Part shown: one piece after another, positions 22,436-31,980 of the stretch
How positions within the stretch are numbered: the first letter of the stretch is position 1
How the letters are laid out: every line of letters begins with the position of its first letter
Assembly: GCA_003868215.1 (NCBI GenBank)
Contig: QWDQ01000027.1
Location: forward strand, 248,001-312,000
Source of the DNA: Pseudophaeomoniella oleicola
Lineage: Eukaryota; Ascomycota; Eurotiomycetes; Phaeomoniellales; Phaeomoniellaceae
DNA length: 64,000 nucleotides
Reading direction: 5' to 3'
The notes under the pieces: model-generated
Seen by the model: the letters and a program-made list of their open reading frames with translations, nothing else
Databases searched by the model: none
What the model was told of the DNA's origin: nothing
Translations under genes and position numbers: made by a program

Positions 22436-22490
22436 GTAAGCATTTACACTTTAAATTCATTTTCTGAATAAATAACTAACATCAATACAG
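22436..22490 (+). other. spliceosomal-type insert in the T stem, copy 1
   Basis: 55 bases starting GTAAGC and ending ATACAG, with ACTAAC placed 10 bases before the end. These are the donor, acceptor and branch-site signatures of a fungal spliceosomal intron. Removing it rebuilds CCCTG from C plus CCTG. Confidence 0.75.
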
Positions 22491-22514
22491 CCTGTCGGGG
22501 AGACATTTCAATTC

Positions 22515-22521
22515 TTTTTTT
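22515..22521 (+). terminator. polymerase III terminator, tRNA-Asp copy 1
   Basis: A run of seven T residues 12 bases downstream of the discriminator base. Confidence 0.75.
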
Positions 22522-23985
22522 GTTATTTTTTGTACTGTCTTGAAACTTCCCTTTCTGTCGCTTATGGCGGGAGAGATAGATGAAGCGGTCAAACTACGTA
22601 TCTAGCATTTATGGAAAGTGCAATGTATGTTCTTTTTTTGTCCTTTTCTGTCATCGATAGACTGTCCGGGACGGCGGGTGTAGTATGGGGGAGGGGAATA
22701 TCATTCTCTATCTGTGGTATGGTCTACCACTAGTAAGTACCTATACACATAGTATTGATAATCCGGTCATTCTTCAATGTGTTACTAGTGAGTCGTCACT
22801 ATTATTGATTAAGTGACAATGTGTGCATGAAATACTTTATGAGGTGCTGGTGGTGGCATTTTGGACGGTGCAGCGCTGTACTACTATTACACCCTACCTA
22901 CCTACATTAGGGTGATAATGAGTGTTGCCTGCTTAGGCATATTCTAAAATAATTGCCATTTTCGTCCGATATTTTGTTCAAATAAGACCAAGATACATTA
23001 ACTTTGTAGTGAAATGTATTCAGTGTTCCTAGGATTGCGATATCCGAAGGATAAGATTTGTTCCGCAGTGCATACCAGACAGCAGAAAAGGAGGCCTACA
23101 TATTGTTCCAAAGAAATGCCAGAGTACCGGGAAGCTTTCAGGGTCAAAAGAGACTTTCTAGATAAATAGATATACGAGACAAGAGAGTGAGCAGTGCTAG
23201 CTAATTGGAAAAGTGGTGAGAGGGGCTCTTGATGGCAGGGCTGAGGGAGAAGACTAACACGGCCGGCACTCTAAATAGGGTCAGTGATAGAGTGTCATAT
23301 ACCTTACAAGCAAGCGGTAGGGATGCCTATCTGTTGTTTCAATGAGAGCGCTCAGAGGTAACTCTTGATTCAACTTCTTGTTTGCATCTCAAACGACAGG
23401 GTTGCAGCCGATGGCCTCGGTGTAAAAGAGGAGCACAGCAATGAACCGGAGGCGCTTCGGGCTTGACATCTCAGTATCCAAATCCCCAGACACAGCTATG
23501 GAACCTGCCTGCTTGCATACAACGTGGTAGCGCATGCCGCAACACAATAATATTAGCAGTGACATGATCCCGTCTATTCATTCGACTCAGCATTTCAACG
23601 TCTTCAGCCTGGACTCCAGCTTGAACATGATCAACCAAGGTCCACGTGAAATACGCTGCGGCAGGAACCTTGTTGATTCAAAGGTGTACATACACAGTTG
23701 ACGGCAGTTCGACTGCAAGATCAATGTTGACATGAGGTAGAAAGACAAATGCCCTCGGGGATGAAAATGCTCGAAACCTGTCAACCGGTCCTTTCTCTCC
23801 CACTGCTCTCTCTGATCAAACCTCACATAGAGAACACCAGCTCTCGTGTTATATGTAGAGGATCAATGAGTAGATCTATGTTGAGGATTGGACAAACCCG
23901 AGTATCTGTGGGGCTACGCCGCTGACGCCAAGACGGAACAAAACTGGATTTTGTATATTCTAATTCCCCAATTTCACACAATAAG
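22522..23985. other. intergenic between the two tRNA-Asp copies
   Basis: About 1.46 kb with no recognisable gene on either strand. The only longer frame, 79 codons at 23587-23826 minus, has no motif. Confidence 0.55.
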
Positions 23986-24022
23986 TCCTCGATGGTCTAG
24001 TGGTGATGATTTCCGCTTGTCA

Positions 24023-24040
24023 AGGTTAAATCTTTCCAAG
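24023..24040 (+). other. canonical tRNA intron, copy 2
   Basis: 18 bases, same length and position as in copy 1 but different internal sequence. Confidence 0.85.
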
Positions 24041-24063
24041 CGCGGGAGACCAGGGTTCGATTC

Positions 24064-24115
24064 GTGAGCATTTCCGATAACTTTGTCTTTGGATTCAATT
24101 TAACATATAATTCAG
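24064..24115 (+). other. spliceosomal-type insert in the T stem, copy 2
   Basis: 52 bases, GTGAGC donor, TTCAG acceptor, TTTAAC 12 bases before the end. It is inserted after the same T-stem base as in copy 1. It contains no run of four T residues that could stop polymerase III. Confidence 0.7.
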
Positions 24116-24137
24116 CCTGTCGGGGAGATTCAATATC

Positions 24138-24144
24138 TTTTTTT
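24138..24144 (+). terminator. polymerase III terminator, tRNA-Asp copy 2
   Basis: A run of seven T residues 10 bases downstream of the discriminator base. Confidence 0.75.
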
Positions 24145-24958
24145 GAATTTTCATTGTTGGTCTCCTTTTTTCCACCACCCCCACCCCCACCCCCACCCTT
24201 GGAATGAGTTTGCGACAGTGCAGCAGGAAATACTACGTAGTAAGAGAAACTAAGGTCTGGGCTCAAGGTTTGCTCAGGCGGCGTCACCCTAGTCCTGAAG
24301 GAGGGAGTGCCTAAGATAGATTTGTTTCTTCTTGGTGGAGGCGTTTTAACCCTCTCCATGTTTCAATCAATTTGAATCGGTTTGAATCATTTCGAAACAT
24401 CCTTCTACCGTTCAACTATCCACCAAATCATAAAAGAGAATTTTTGCATTACCAAGTACGAGCTGTGCTAATATATCTCTGGAAGATCTCAGCGGTGGAG
24501 AATGATGCATAGCACTATGGTACATGTTGTAATCTCGCCAGACGTGCTGGTGGTTTCGCCTGAGGCCCGTTCCTGATCTGTCTCTTTTCTATTGGCTCGA
24601 ATGTCGTGATTGGGGATATTTCCCCTTCGACACCAGCTATGCACACTGGAGACGGTGCACTATATCTGAATTCGGGAATATCTCACTTACGCCTTTGGCT
24701 CTACTGTCGGGCATATTGAGGTTAGTAGTCAATGTACCGAGACTTCTACTTCAAGATGGCTGCTGTATATATGACCATCATAGCTCCCATCTTGTTGCTG
24801 CATTTTCCTTCTTCTTTCCCATCCTTGAGACAGCTTTCTCTCAGGCCTTGCATTTCGTTTCTCTTCATTCTTTTCTTCTTTGCCTTCTTACAAGCCCAGG
24901 GGGCTCCATTCATTCGTTTCTCTCACCGACCAGTGCTCTCTTTCACCACATCTACAGA
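24145..24958. other. intergenic, promoter of the dehydrogenase gene
   Basis: This holds a CCACCC/CCCCA tandem tract at about 24173-24198, a TACTACGTAGTA palindrome at 24231 and a C/T-rich stretch before the next start. No separate gene seen. Confidence 0.55.
24231..24242. repeat. TACTACGTAGTA palindrome, copy 2
   Basis: Exact copy, about 100 bases downstream of tRNA-Asp copy 2. Confidence 0.7.
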
Positions 24959-27589
24959 ATGCCTGCGTTCCTTCCCTTAGTGGCCATGGCGCTGAGCGCT
25001 ATGGCTTCAACCGTCGCCGGCTATACTGACAGCAAGACCGGCATCAATTTTGCAGGATACACCGACACAGAAACCGGGTTTATGTTTGGTCTGGCCTTGC
25101 CTGAAACTATTGGCACCGATCTTATTGGACAAGTGGTTGCCCCTCTGGCCAATGGCTCAGGGTGGGCTGGTATCGACTTTGGTGCTGCTATGGCGGGCCA
25201 CTTGTTGGCTGTGGCTTGGCCGGACGGTGATAATATCGTCTCGTCCTTTCGACTTGCTTCCGGGTACACCAATCCGCCTGTCTACACTGACAGCAGTATG
25301 TCACTATCTTCAATCGAGGCTGGCACATTTGTAAATTCCACCCATCTGTCTTGGACGTTCTTATGTGGTGGTTGTGTCACGAACAATTCATTCACCTTTG
25401 CCAACACAGACACTCAATACGTTTTCGGTTGGGCATTTTCAAATTCTGCGATGAGCGATACATCAGACCCTTCAGCAGTGCTCACCTACCACAGCGCTGG
25501 ATTTGGCGAATTTGGCATGACATTTGCCGAGGCACAATCAGCAAATTATCCTACATGGGCAGCAATGGCCACCACAACGCCAGCGAACACCACGATCCCA
25601 TCAGGCTCGTCTTCGAATTCAACTGTACCCGCCTCGGTCATTCCAGCAAATATCACGACCACCGTATCCAACACCACGTATGACTACATCATCGCGGGTG
25701 CGGGCCCAGCTGGGCTCATAGTCGCGGAGCGTTTGGCTGAGACAGGGGCTTCGGTCCTTCTCATTGAACGCGGCGGAGCATCTACTTATTCCACCGGCGG
25801 CAAATCCATGGTTTCTTGGAATGACACAGTCACTCAGTACGATGTCCCGGCTATGGCAAATTATTTGAGCAGCGCAAGTGATGCCAGTGAATATTGCACA
25901 GATACAGCTTCCCAAGCAGGCTGCATACTCGGCGGTACCTCCATGATCAATGCCTTGATGTATGTAAAGCCCCAGGATGTCGATTTTGACGACAAGTGGC
26001 CCACAGGCTGGAAGTCTGCCGATGTCAGTGATGCTGCAGAGAGATTATATTCCCGCAACCCGGGAACAAACCTCCCTTCTGCAGACGGCAAGCGCTACGA
26101 CCAAGGCACCTATGATGTTCTATCTTCCTTCTTCGACGCCAATGGTTTCTCCTCCGTGGATGCCCTGGAAGATCCCAATAGCAAGGTTGACGTCTACTCT
26201 TACCCACCGTGGAACATCCACGAGCACGAACGTGGTGGACCGGTCAAGACATATCTGCCACTGGTACAATCTTTGCCTAATTTCTCTCTCAAGCTGAACA
26301 CGAAGGTCGTCCGGGCAGTTCGCAACGCGACCTGGGTTTCTGGTGTCGAAGTTGAGACCTCGTCAACTACCCGGCAAATCATCAATGTCACTCCCTCGAC
26401 GGGCAAAGTGATCCTTGCGGGCGGAGCCTTGTCGACACCGAGGACTTTGATCTACTCGGGTATTGGTCCTACTGCTCAGATCCAAACAGTCCAATCGGCA
26501 TTGAACGGCTCAGTGACTCTTCCACCTTCAAGTGCATGGATCAATCTTCCTGTTGGCGTTGGTGCTCAGGATCATCCCATCCTGACCCTCTCCCTATCCA
26601 CAAAGTCGAACATGACTGCTCTCTCTCAAACGGCCTTTACCTCTCCAGACAACACCTCCGTATCTCTCTGGGGAGAGGGCTCGGGCGTGCTGACGCAAGC
26701 GGGCCAACGCCTCAACTTCTGGACCTCGGTGATCTCTCCATCTGATGGTCGCACCCGCTACATCCAAGGCACTGCCAACAGCCCTTCAGCCAATACCATC
26801 AGGCTCAAGCTGTACGCGACTCATGGGGTTACCTCTACGACGACCCTGGGGCTCGATTCAACCGGCGTTAATACCGAATTTGAGTCGACGCCGTATCTTA
26901 CCACTCAAGGGGACCAGGAAGCCTATCAGGTCTTTTTCGACCGTCTTCTCAACATGACCCGTTCAGCCAATTCTACACTGGCAGTGAAACTCTCTGACGG
27001 CTCCCTTGCAACATCAAACATGACCGGTAGCTCCCTTTTCGCGAGTATGAAGAGCAGCGTCACAGCCGGTGACCACTTTGTTGGTACCGCAAAGATGGGT
27101 CTCGATGACGGCCGTCTTAGCAACGGTACATCTGTCGTCGACACGAACACCAAAGTCTATGGAACCGACAACCTGTTCGTTGTCGATGCGTCTATCCACC
27201 CCGACCTCCCTACCGGTAACGCGCAAGCCATCGTCATGGTAGCCGCTGAGCAGGCAGCAGAGAAGATCCTCGCTCTCGACGGCCTCAGCATCGGCGGAAA
27301 CAACAGCACCAGGGTTGTCGCCCCTTCCTTAACGGTCAGTGGTAGCAACTCTACTACCTCGATTACTGGCCCATCTGCCAGCACTACCGCCAAATCCGGT
27401 CACCACGGCCACCAGGGACATGGTACTAAACACCATGGACACCAGGGACACCATGCTCACGAACGTTTGGCCAGGGCTCTTGGTAAGCGAGTTCCGGTAC
27501 ATGAACGCCGTGCAGCCTTTGGCCGCGGATTGTACACCAAGGGTCTTGATAAGCGCAATGCTGAGATGGACAAATTCCTGACTGTCTGA
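24959..27589 (+). CDS. cellobiose dehydrogenase-like flavocytochrome (AA8 cytochrome + AA3 GMC oxidoreductase)
   Basis: A single exon of 876 residues, secreted (signal peptide about 1-20, LPLVAMALSAMASTVAG). Residues 21-205 are a CDH-type cytochrome b domain. M78 (GAAMAGHLLAVAW) and H178 (LTYHSAGFGEFGMTF) align with the known Met/His haem ligands at nearly the same spacing. A Ser/Thr-rich linker follows. A GMC dehydrogenase domain then starts at the FAD motif GAGPAG (247-252), with the likely catalytic pair H706 (GDHFVGTAKMG) and N754 (HPDLPTGNAQ). Such enzymes oxidise cello-oligosaccharides or related sugars and pass electrons to copper LPMOs. The substrate here is not proven. There is no cellulose-binding module; the C-terminus is instead His/Gly-rich with Lys-Arg pairs. 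The start at 24959 was preferred to the upstream Met at 24695 because it opens a clear signal peptide. Confidence 0.88.
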   Translation: MPAFLPLVAMALSAMASTVAGYTDSKTGINFAGYTDTETGFMFGLALPETIGTDLIGQVVAPLANGSGWAGIDFGAAMAGHLLAVAWPDGDNIVSSFRLASGYTNPPVYTDSSMSLSSIEAGTFVNSTHLSWTFLCGGCVTNNSFTFANTDTQYVFGWAFSNSAMSDTSDPSAVLTYHSAGFGEFGMTFAEAQSANYPTWAAMATTTPANTTIPSGSSSNSTVPASVIPANITTTVSNTTYDYIIAGAGPAGLIVAERLAETGASVLLIERGGASTYSTGGKSMVSWNDTVTQYDVPAMANYLSSASDASEYCTDTASQAGCILGGTSMINALMYVKPQDVDFDDKWPTGWKSADVSDAAERLYSRNPGTNLPSADGKRYDQGTYDVLSSFFDANGFSSVDALEDPNSKVDVYSYPPWNIHEHERGGPVKTYLPLVQSLPNFSLKLNTKVVRAVRNATWVSGVEVETSSTTRQIINVTPSTGKVILAGGALSTPRTLIYSGIGPTAQIQTVQSALNGSVTLPPSSAWINLPVGVGAQDHPILTLSLSTKSNMTALSQTAFTSPDNTSVSLWGEGSGVLTQAGQRLNFWTSVISPSDGRTRYIQGTANSPSANTIRLKLYATHGVTSTTTLGLDSTGVNTEFESTPYLTTQGDQEAYQVFFDRLLNMTRSANSTLAVKLSDGSLATSNMTGSSLFASMKSSVTAGDHFVGTAKMGLDDGRLSNGTSVVDTNTKVYGTDNLFVVDASIHPDLPTGNAQAIVMVAAEQAAEKILALDGLSIGGNNSTRVVAPSLTVSGSNSTTSITGPSASTTAKSGHHGHQGHGTKHHGHQGHHAHERLARALGKRVPVHERRAAFGRGLYTKGLDKRNAEMDKFLTV

Positions 27590-28346
27590 TGAGCAATGGA
27601 TGATTCTTGCATTGAATAGATGTCTCTTTTTTGACCTCAACACGCAAGGCTTTGCTGTAGATATTATTTAAATTTTCTCATATAGAACTTATTCGTTATA
27701 AATATATGTATATATATATATTTTCTCTATCAAGACTAGGACCTTGTAATCTTTGACTACTCATAATACTGCAGTGGTAGAAAGATACATCGATTTGCTT
27801 TGGTACATTATCTTTGCCATGTTTGGTCTCCTTTTCTCTCTCGGACCAATTAAGTCACTGCCGACAGAGAAATGATCAAGTCAGCAAACATTCGCTCGGG
27901 ATTTAGGTAATGCCGAGGTATTATCTCATCAAGTTTTGTGTTTCTTCTGTTTGTCATGTTTGATTTTGGGTTCACCCCGCCAAGGAGGTTCCACCACCGC
28001 TTTGGTCCGTTATATTCTTCCAACTGTTTCTTGCCGGTCTCCTATGGACATGGGTACAACCGTCTAAGAAAGATAACAGATATTTCACCAACTGGATATG
28101 ACCAATCTGGATGTTGTGTCGGGTTGATACAATAGCCGGAGACGCGAAGCTTGGTAACTGGGACAGACCTTCACGACTATAAAGCATCTCATAGCAGGAC
28201 AGACACAGGCCATTGACATGATCGACTACTGATAAACACTGCATTCCACTTCAGTGCTCCCATAGAATACTCCTCCAATCGTCTACCAATCGGCTCCTGA
28301 CATACGAACCTTCCCCTGGGCTCTCAAACACCTGAAATCGTCAACC
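27590..28346. other. intergenic, no supported gene
   Basis: AT-rich 3' flank of the dehydrogenase gene (TATATA tract near 27705-27722), then the promoter of the esterase gene. No gene seen. Confidence 0.55.
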
Positions 28347-29390
28347 ATGGCTGCAGACGGTCTTGGGATGGAACATAATGAAAAGAGCAATACCGCTCTT
28401 CTCGAGTCGCTGGCCAAGTTCACCCATCTCACAACATCGTACAAGAAGGCGCAAGGCCATGAGATCGAAGCTCATATCCTCGTACCTAAAGAAGTCTCCA
28501 CCTCGACTTCTGTCCCGGTCATCGGCCGCTTTCACGGTGGCGGCCTTGTGTGCGGTTCGGCCTTGTTCCTGGACTGGTTGTCTCCGTGGTACCTGAACTG
28601 GGCTCTTGCTCACTCGGCTATCGTAGTCAACCCCCACTATCGCCTTCTTCCCGAATCAAATGGTGCCGACATTCTTTCCGACCTGCACGATTTCTGGCAG
28701 TGGGTTGCCCATGATCTAGAGACCTACATCAACCAGACCCGTGCGGACCAAGCCATCACACTTGATCTCCATCGCACCATCGCCCTTGGCGAAAGCGCCG
28801 GTGGCTACATGGCCGTCCAATCCGGCTTCCTCGAGCATGCCTTCGAACCCAAACTCACCATCCGCGCCGTGATCGGGGCCTACCCCATGATCGACCTCGA
28901 AGACCCTTGGTTCACCAAGCCCGGCGACCCGCCGAGCGAAAAGGTCCTCGGCTTCCCCGACATGCCCGTCTCTACCATCACTTCGCACCTCTCCTCGATG
29001 CGCAACCCCGACGGCTCCGTCACCCCCGTCTCCGGCAGCATGGATTTCTCCCGTCTCACCCTCATGGTCGCCGCCGGTCGCTACGGCTACTACACCCAAT
29101 TCCTCCAAGGCGACAGCCCTTCCATCCCCACGGAATGCTACCCCTTCCGCCGCCTCGAATCCGCCACCAGGTACCCTCCCCTCCTCATCCTGCACGGCCT
29201 GCAAGACACCGCCGTCCCCTGCGAGATGTCGACGCGCTTCAAAGAGGCCCTCGAGAGGAACGTGGATGGCGCGCAGGTGCGTGTCGAGTTGAAGGAGGGC
29301 GGTCATGGGTTCGATGGGGACGTGAAGTTGGAGGAACCGTGGTTGGCGGACGCGGTGAAGTGGGTTGAGGAGAGGGCGGGATGGAGGTGA
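28347..29390 (+). CDS. alpha/beta-hydrolase, hormone-sensitive-lipase-type esterase
   Basis: A single exon of 347 residues, apparently cytosolic (no signal peptide). It has the HSL/family IV layout: oxyanion-hole HGGG at 63-66, nucleophile S150 in GESAGG, acid D287 in HGLQDTAVP and base H320 in EGGHGFDG. The family hydrolyses short- to medium-chain acyl or lactone esters. The natural substrate cannot be predicted. The 3' half has strong GC bias at third positions compared with the 5' half, which also creates long antisense frames. It is convergent with the carboxypeptidase gene, 229 bases apart. Confidence 0.87.
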   Translation: MAADGLGMEHNEKSNTALLESLAKFTHLTTSYKKAQGHEIEAHILVPKEVSTSTSVPVIGRFHGGGLVCGSALFLDWLSPWYLNWALAHSAIVVNPHYRLLPESNGADILSDLHDFWQWVAHDLETYINQTRADQAITLDLHRTIALGESAGGYMAVQSGFLEHAFEPKLTIRAVIGAYPMIDLEDPWFTKPGDPPSEKVLGFPDMPVSTITSHLSSMRNPDGSVTPVSGSMDFSRLTLMVAAGRYGYYTQFLQGDSPSIPTECYPFRRLESATRYPPLLILHGLQDTAVPCEMSTRFKEALERNVDGAQVRVELKEGGHGFDGDVKLEEPWLADAVKWVEERAGWR

Positions 29391-29619
29391 TGCCGCGCTT
29401 TGTAGATAGGGGTGAAATTCAGAGAGAGGAAGAGTGATAAAGCTTCCGTGCATATATATATATTTTTCAGAGCTAGAACTTGATATAAACCATATAAGAC
29501 CCATCACTCTATCCATCCATATCTCCCAAAAAGGTAAATCTCGAAATCCTATCCATCAAATTTCCCCATCTCCCCCCATTTCTCACTTCCCCCTCCCCTT
29601 CCCTTTCACCTTCCCTCCT

Positions 29620-31980
29620 TTACCCCGGCCCACCCATCAAAACCTTCTGTCCCCCCTGTTCCCCTTCCCCTCTCCACCCCTCTTTCTCTTCGTCAGCAGC
29701 ACCACCATCACCCTCAACAACGCCCCTGAAAATCCACTCCCGCACGACCGCAGTCCCGTTCGCGATCGCATCTCTCTCGTCGTCTGTACACGCGCTCGGC
29801 GCGAGCACGTAGCATTCATGCGGCGGGAGGGGCAGGAGTTCGGAACGGCGCCAGAAGGTGTCGGGGGGACCTTTTGTTGCGTAGTAGGATCCTCCTTGGG
29901 TACTTTTTCCTTCTTCTTCTTCTTCTTCTTCGCCTTCTTGTTCATTGGGGTATGTTGATAGTGTATCGACAGTGCCGGTCGCAATGTCGAGATTGAAAAG
30001 GGAGCGGCGGAATATTTCGTAAGAAGCGGCGGGCTGGTAGCTGGGGACCATGTGGCCGGCTTGGTAGACGCGCGTGAAGGAGAGGTTGGCGTGTTGGCGG
30101 ACGAGGCCGTAGGGGATGAAGGGGGGGGAGGTGGACGGGGAGAGGACAAGGGGAGTGTAGCCGGCGAGGGAGAAGGAGGGGGAGTGAAAGTGGGGGATGG
30201 AGAGGGAGGTTAGTTCGCCGTTGATCTGCGGCGGATCTAATGGTTAGTGATTTTGAAGAGGGTTCGAGGGATTGTGGTTGGTTGCTTGGGGGAAGGAAGA
30301 AAGGTGGACGCACCCAATTACAAGCGTAGTCTCGATCACCGTAGACGAGAGCAACTTTGACGCCGTTGTCTAGAAGATACGCAAGATCTTCCAAAAGGCC
30401 ACCTCTTGTCATATCCCCCGTGTTGTCAAACGCCGATGCGACGACTTCAGCGCTCCAGCTGTGATTCACCGGAGCCCCCAACGCCTTCTGCACCCAGTGT
30501 TGATTCAGGTATCCCACTTCGTACATGGCCGGAAACGGGTCCTGCTTCGGATGCGTGATGTCGAACCAGCCATGCTTACCTTCGGACATGTACGCGCCGA
30601 CGAAGAGTTCATCCACCGCATGGGAAGCGTTCAAGCAGAGTTGGTTCACGTACTCGTTGTCGCCGTGCTCGTCGGGGTCGTATTGGCGAGCTGCTTCTTG
30701 GCAGTCTTTGACCTGGTCGAGCAGTCCACCCGGTCGTTCGAGTTCGTACATTTGTTTGTGGTGGAAGGTTTCATTGACTGCCTTGATGCCATATGTGTTG
30801 TTGTAGAGCATCGAAGCATATCCGATAGCACAGTGGGCTTGTTCGACGCAGCCGTTGATTATGCCCAGAGTATCTGTGCTAGAGGTCAACAGACGTCATC
30901 CGGGAGTACAGCGGACAACAATACCCAGGTGCAGATAGTGGACTCCAGGTCCAGAGATGGTGCCGTTGTCGATCTTCTCGTTCTGACGAGCAAAAAATGA
31001 CATGAACGCCGGCCCATACTTTCCACCATATGACTCCGTCCATAGACTGATCTTCTCGTCATGAGGCTTGTACACAGGGAACCTAGAACATAATCCTATT
31101 AGGTAAGATTCGGTCGGGGGAATAAAAGTCGCTCACTCTTCGAACCATGTCTGGGCGAAATTCCATAAAGCAATAGCTGCATGCTCTGTGCTATTTGCTG
31201 TGTACGTCAAGTTCTGGCTAGGGAATGTACCGACCAGGAATGTGTTGTTCTGTTCGGGAATATCGCCGTCTAAAAAGTCTTTCAAAGTGATGCTCGAGGC
31301 TTGCGCATCCATTTCATTCGAACGAGCGAGACTCTTGGTACCATTATGGAGCGTGTCATACGAGTAACCTACCTGCACCGGCTGATCGATGAAAAGCATG
31401 TTGACATCATTGTTCCTAGGATTATTGGTTGGTGCTCCTGCGTAGACCAGACATGGAGAACTTGACCTACCATGACCAAGGGTTGAGCCTTGTGCTGTTT
31501 GAATCTTCATTGACGAAGCATGGACCATTCTCCGCCAGCAATCCAAGAAGCGATGAGCCACCGGGACCTCCATTCAACCAGATACTGAGCGGGGCGTTGT
31601 GCGGATCCTTCCGAGACTCGAAGAACCAGAAGAAGCTGCGAGCATATCAGAGGGACGGTCAACCCTATGTCCAAGGCAAAGGCTGCTCACGTATTGATAG
31701 GGTAGTCCTGTGCTTCTCCGGTTTCACTGAGAGAACCAGGTGGAAGATGAACATAGCCACTATATGACTTCACCCCCGGTGTCGTCTCGCAGATGCCGGG
31801 CTGCGGCAGAAACCGTCAATACTCCTTCTTGGCGAAGGACAGGGTTCTCACCTCTTTGTATGAAATGGAGATCCCTTCATGGTGTACAGATTTGACCGTC
31901 TTTACGCCTTCTCTTGGCGGAGGAAATTGGGCTGTGACAGTCCCGAAAGCAACAGCAGCCCAGATCAAAGAGGAATACAT
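29620..31980 (-). CDS. secreted serine carboxypeptidase, S10 family; one base out of frame
   Basis: Seven exons on the minus strand (31980-31852, 31800-31691, 31636-31471, 31415-31137, 31082-30925, 30873-30314, 30225-29620) with canonical introns of 51-88 bases. The product would be about 668 residues. It has a signal peptide ([18 protein letters not shown]), the S10 substrate-binding text [10 protein letters not shown], the nucleophile in [11 protein letters not shown], the aspartate in [10 protein letters not shown] and the histidine in [13 protein letters not shown]. It would remove C-terminal residues from peptides outside the cell or in the vacuole. In exon 3 the conserved words FFWFF and ESRKDP lie in different frames, with one extra C near 31620. 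This is either a sequencing error or a young frameshift. The long C-terminal tail carries a glutamate run and is not typical of the family. Confidence 0.82.

Larger units (their letters stand above)
22358..22502 (+). tRNA. tRNA-Asp(GTC), copy 1, with two introns
   Basis: The exons 22358-22394, 22413-22435 and 22491-22502 join to a 72-base tRNA-Asp with a complete cloverleaf. The acceptor stem TCCTCGA pairs with TCGGGGA, discriminator G. The anticodon stem TCCGC pairs with GCGGG around loop TTGTCAC (anticodon GTC). The T stem CAGGG pairs with CCCTG around loop TTCGATT. Two inserts must be removed to obtain this. One is an 18-base insert after position 37, the standard site cut by tRNA-splicing endonuclease. 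The other is a 55-base GT...AG insert after the first base of the 3' T-stem strand. The box B core GTTCGATTC ends exactly where the second insert begins, so it is intact. A T7 terminator follows 12 bases after the tRNA end. It is probably transcribed by polymerase III and functional, but the second insert is unorthodox. Confidence 0.85.
23986..24127 (+). tRNA. tRNA-Asp(GTC), copy 2, with two introns
   Basis: The exons 23986-24022, 24041-24063 and 24116-24127 join to exactly the same 72-base tRNA as copy 1. The 18-base anticodon-loop intron (24023-24040) and the T-stem insert (24064-24115, 52 bases) sit at the same positions as in copy 1, but their sequences have diverged. The insert begins GTGAGC, ends TTCAG and has a TTTAAC branch-like string. 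A T7 terminator follows 10 bases after the tRNA end. Identical exons with different introns show that the mature tRNA is being conserved while the inserts drift. That argues against a recent duplicated pseudogene. Confidence 0.85.

Noticed and set aside
22358-24127. Reading both tRNA-Asp loci as tRNA pseudogenes disrupted by random insertions
   Set aside because: Exons are identical and fully paired in both copies, inserts lie at exactly the same site with intron-like ends, and both terminators are intact. A pseudogene origin would not keep these features.
24695-24958. Upstream Met extension of the CDH-like frame by 88 codons
   Set aside because: The extension is a C/T-rich leader in translation; the Met at 24959 opens a clear signal peptide directly before the cytochrome domain.
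28716-29516. 266-codon minus-strand frame
   Set aside because: Antisense shadow of the esterase gene, open because of its strong GC3 bias.
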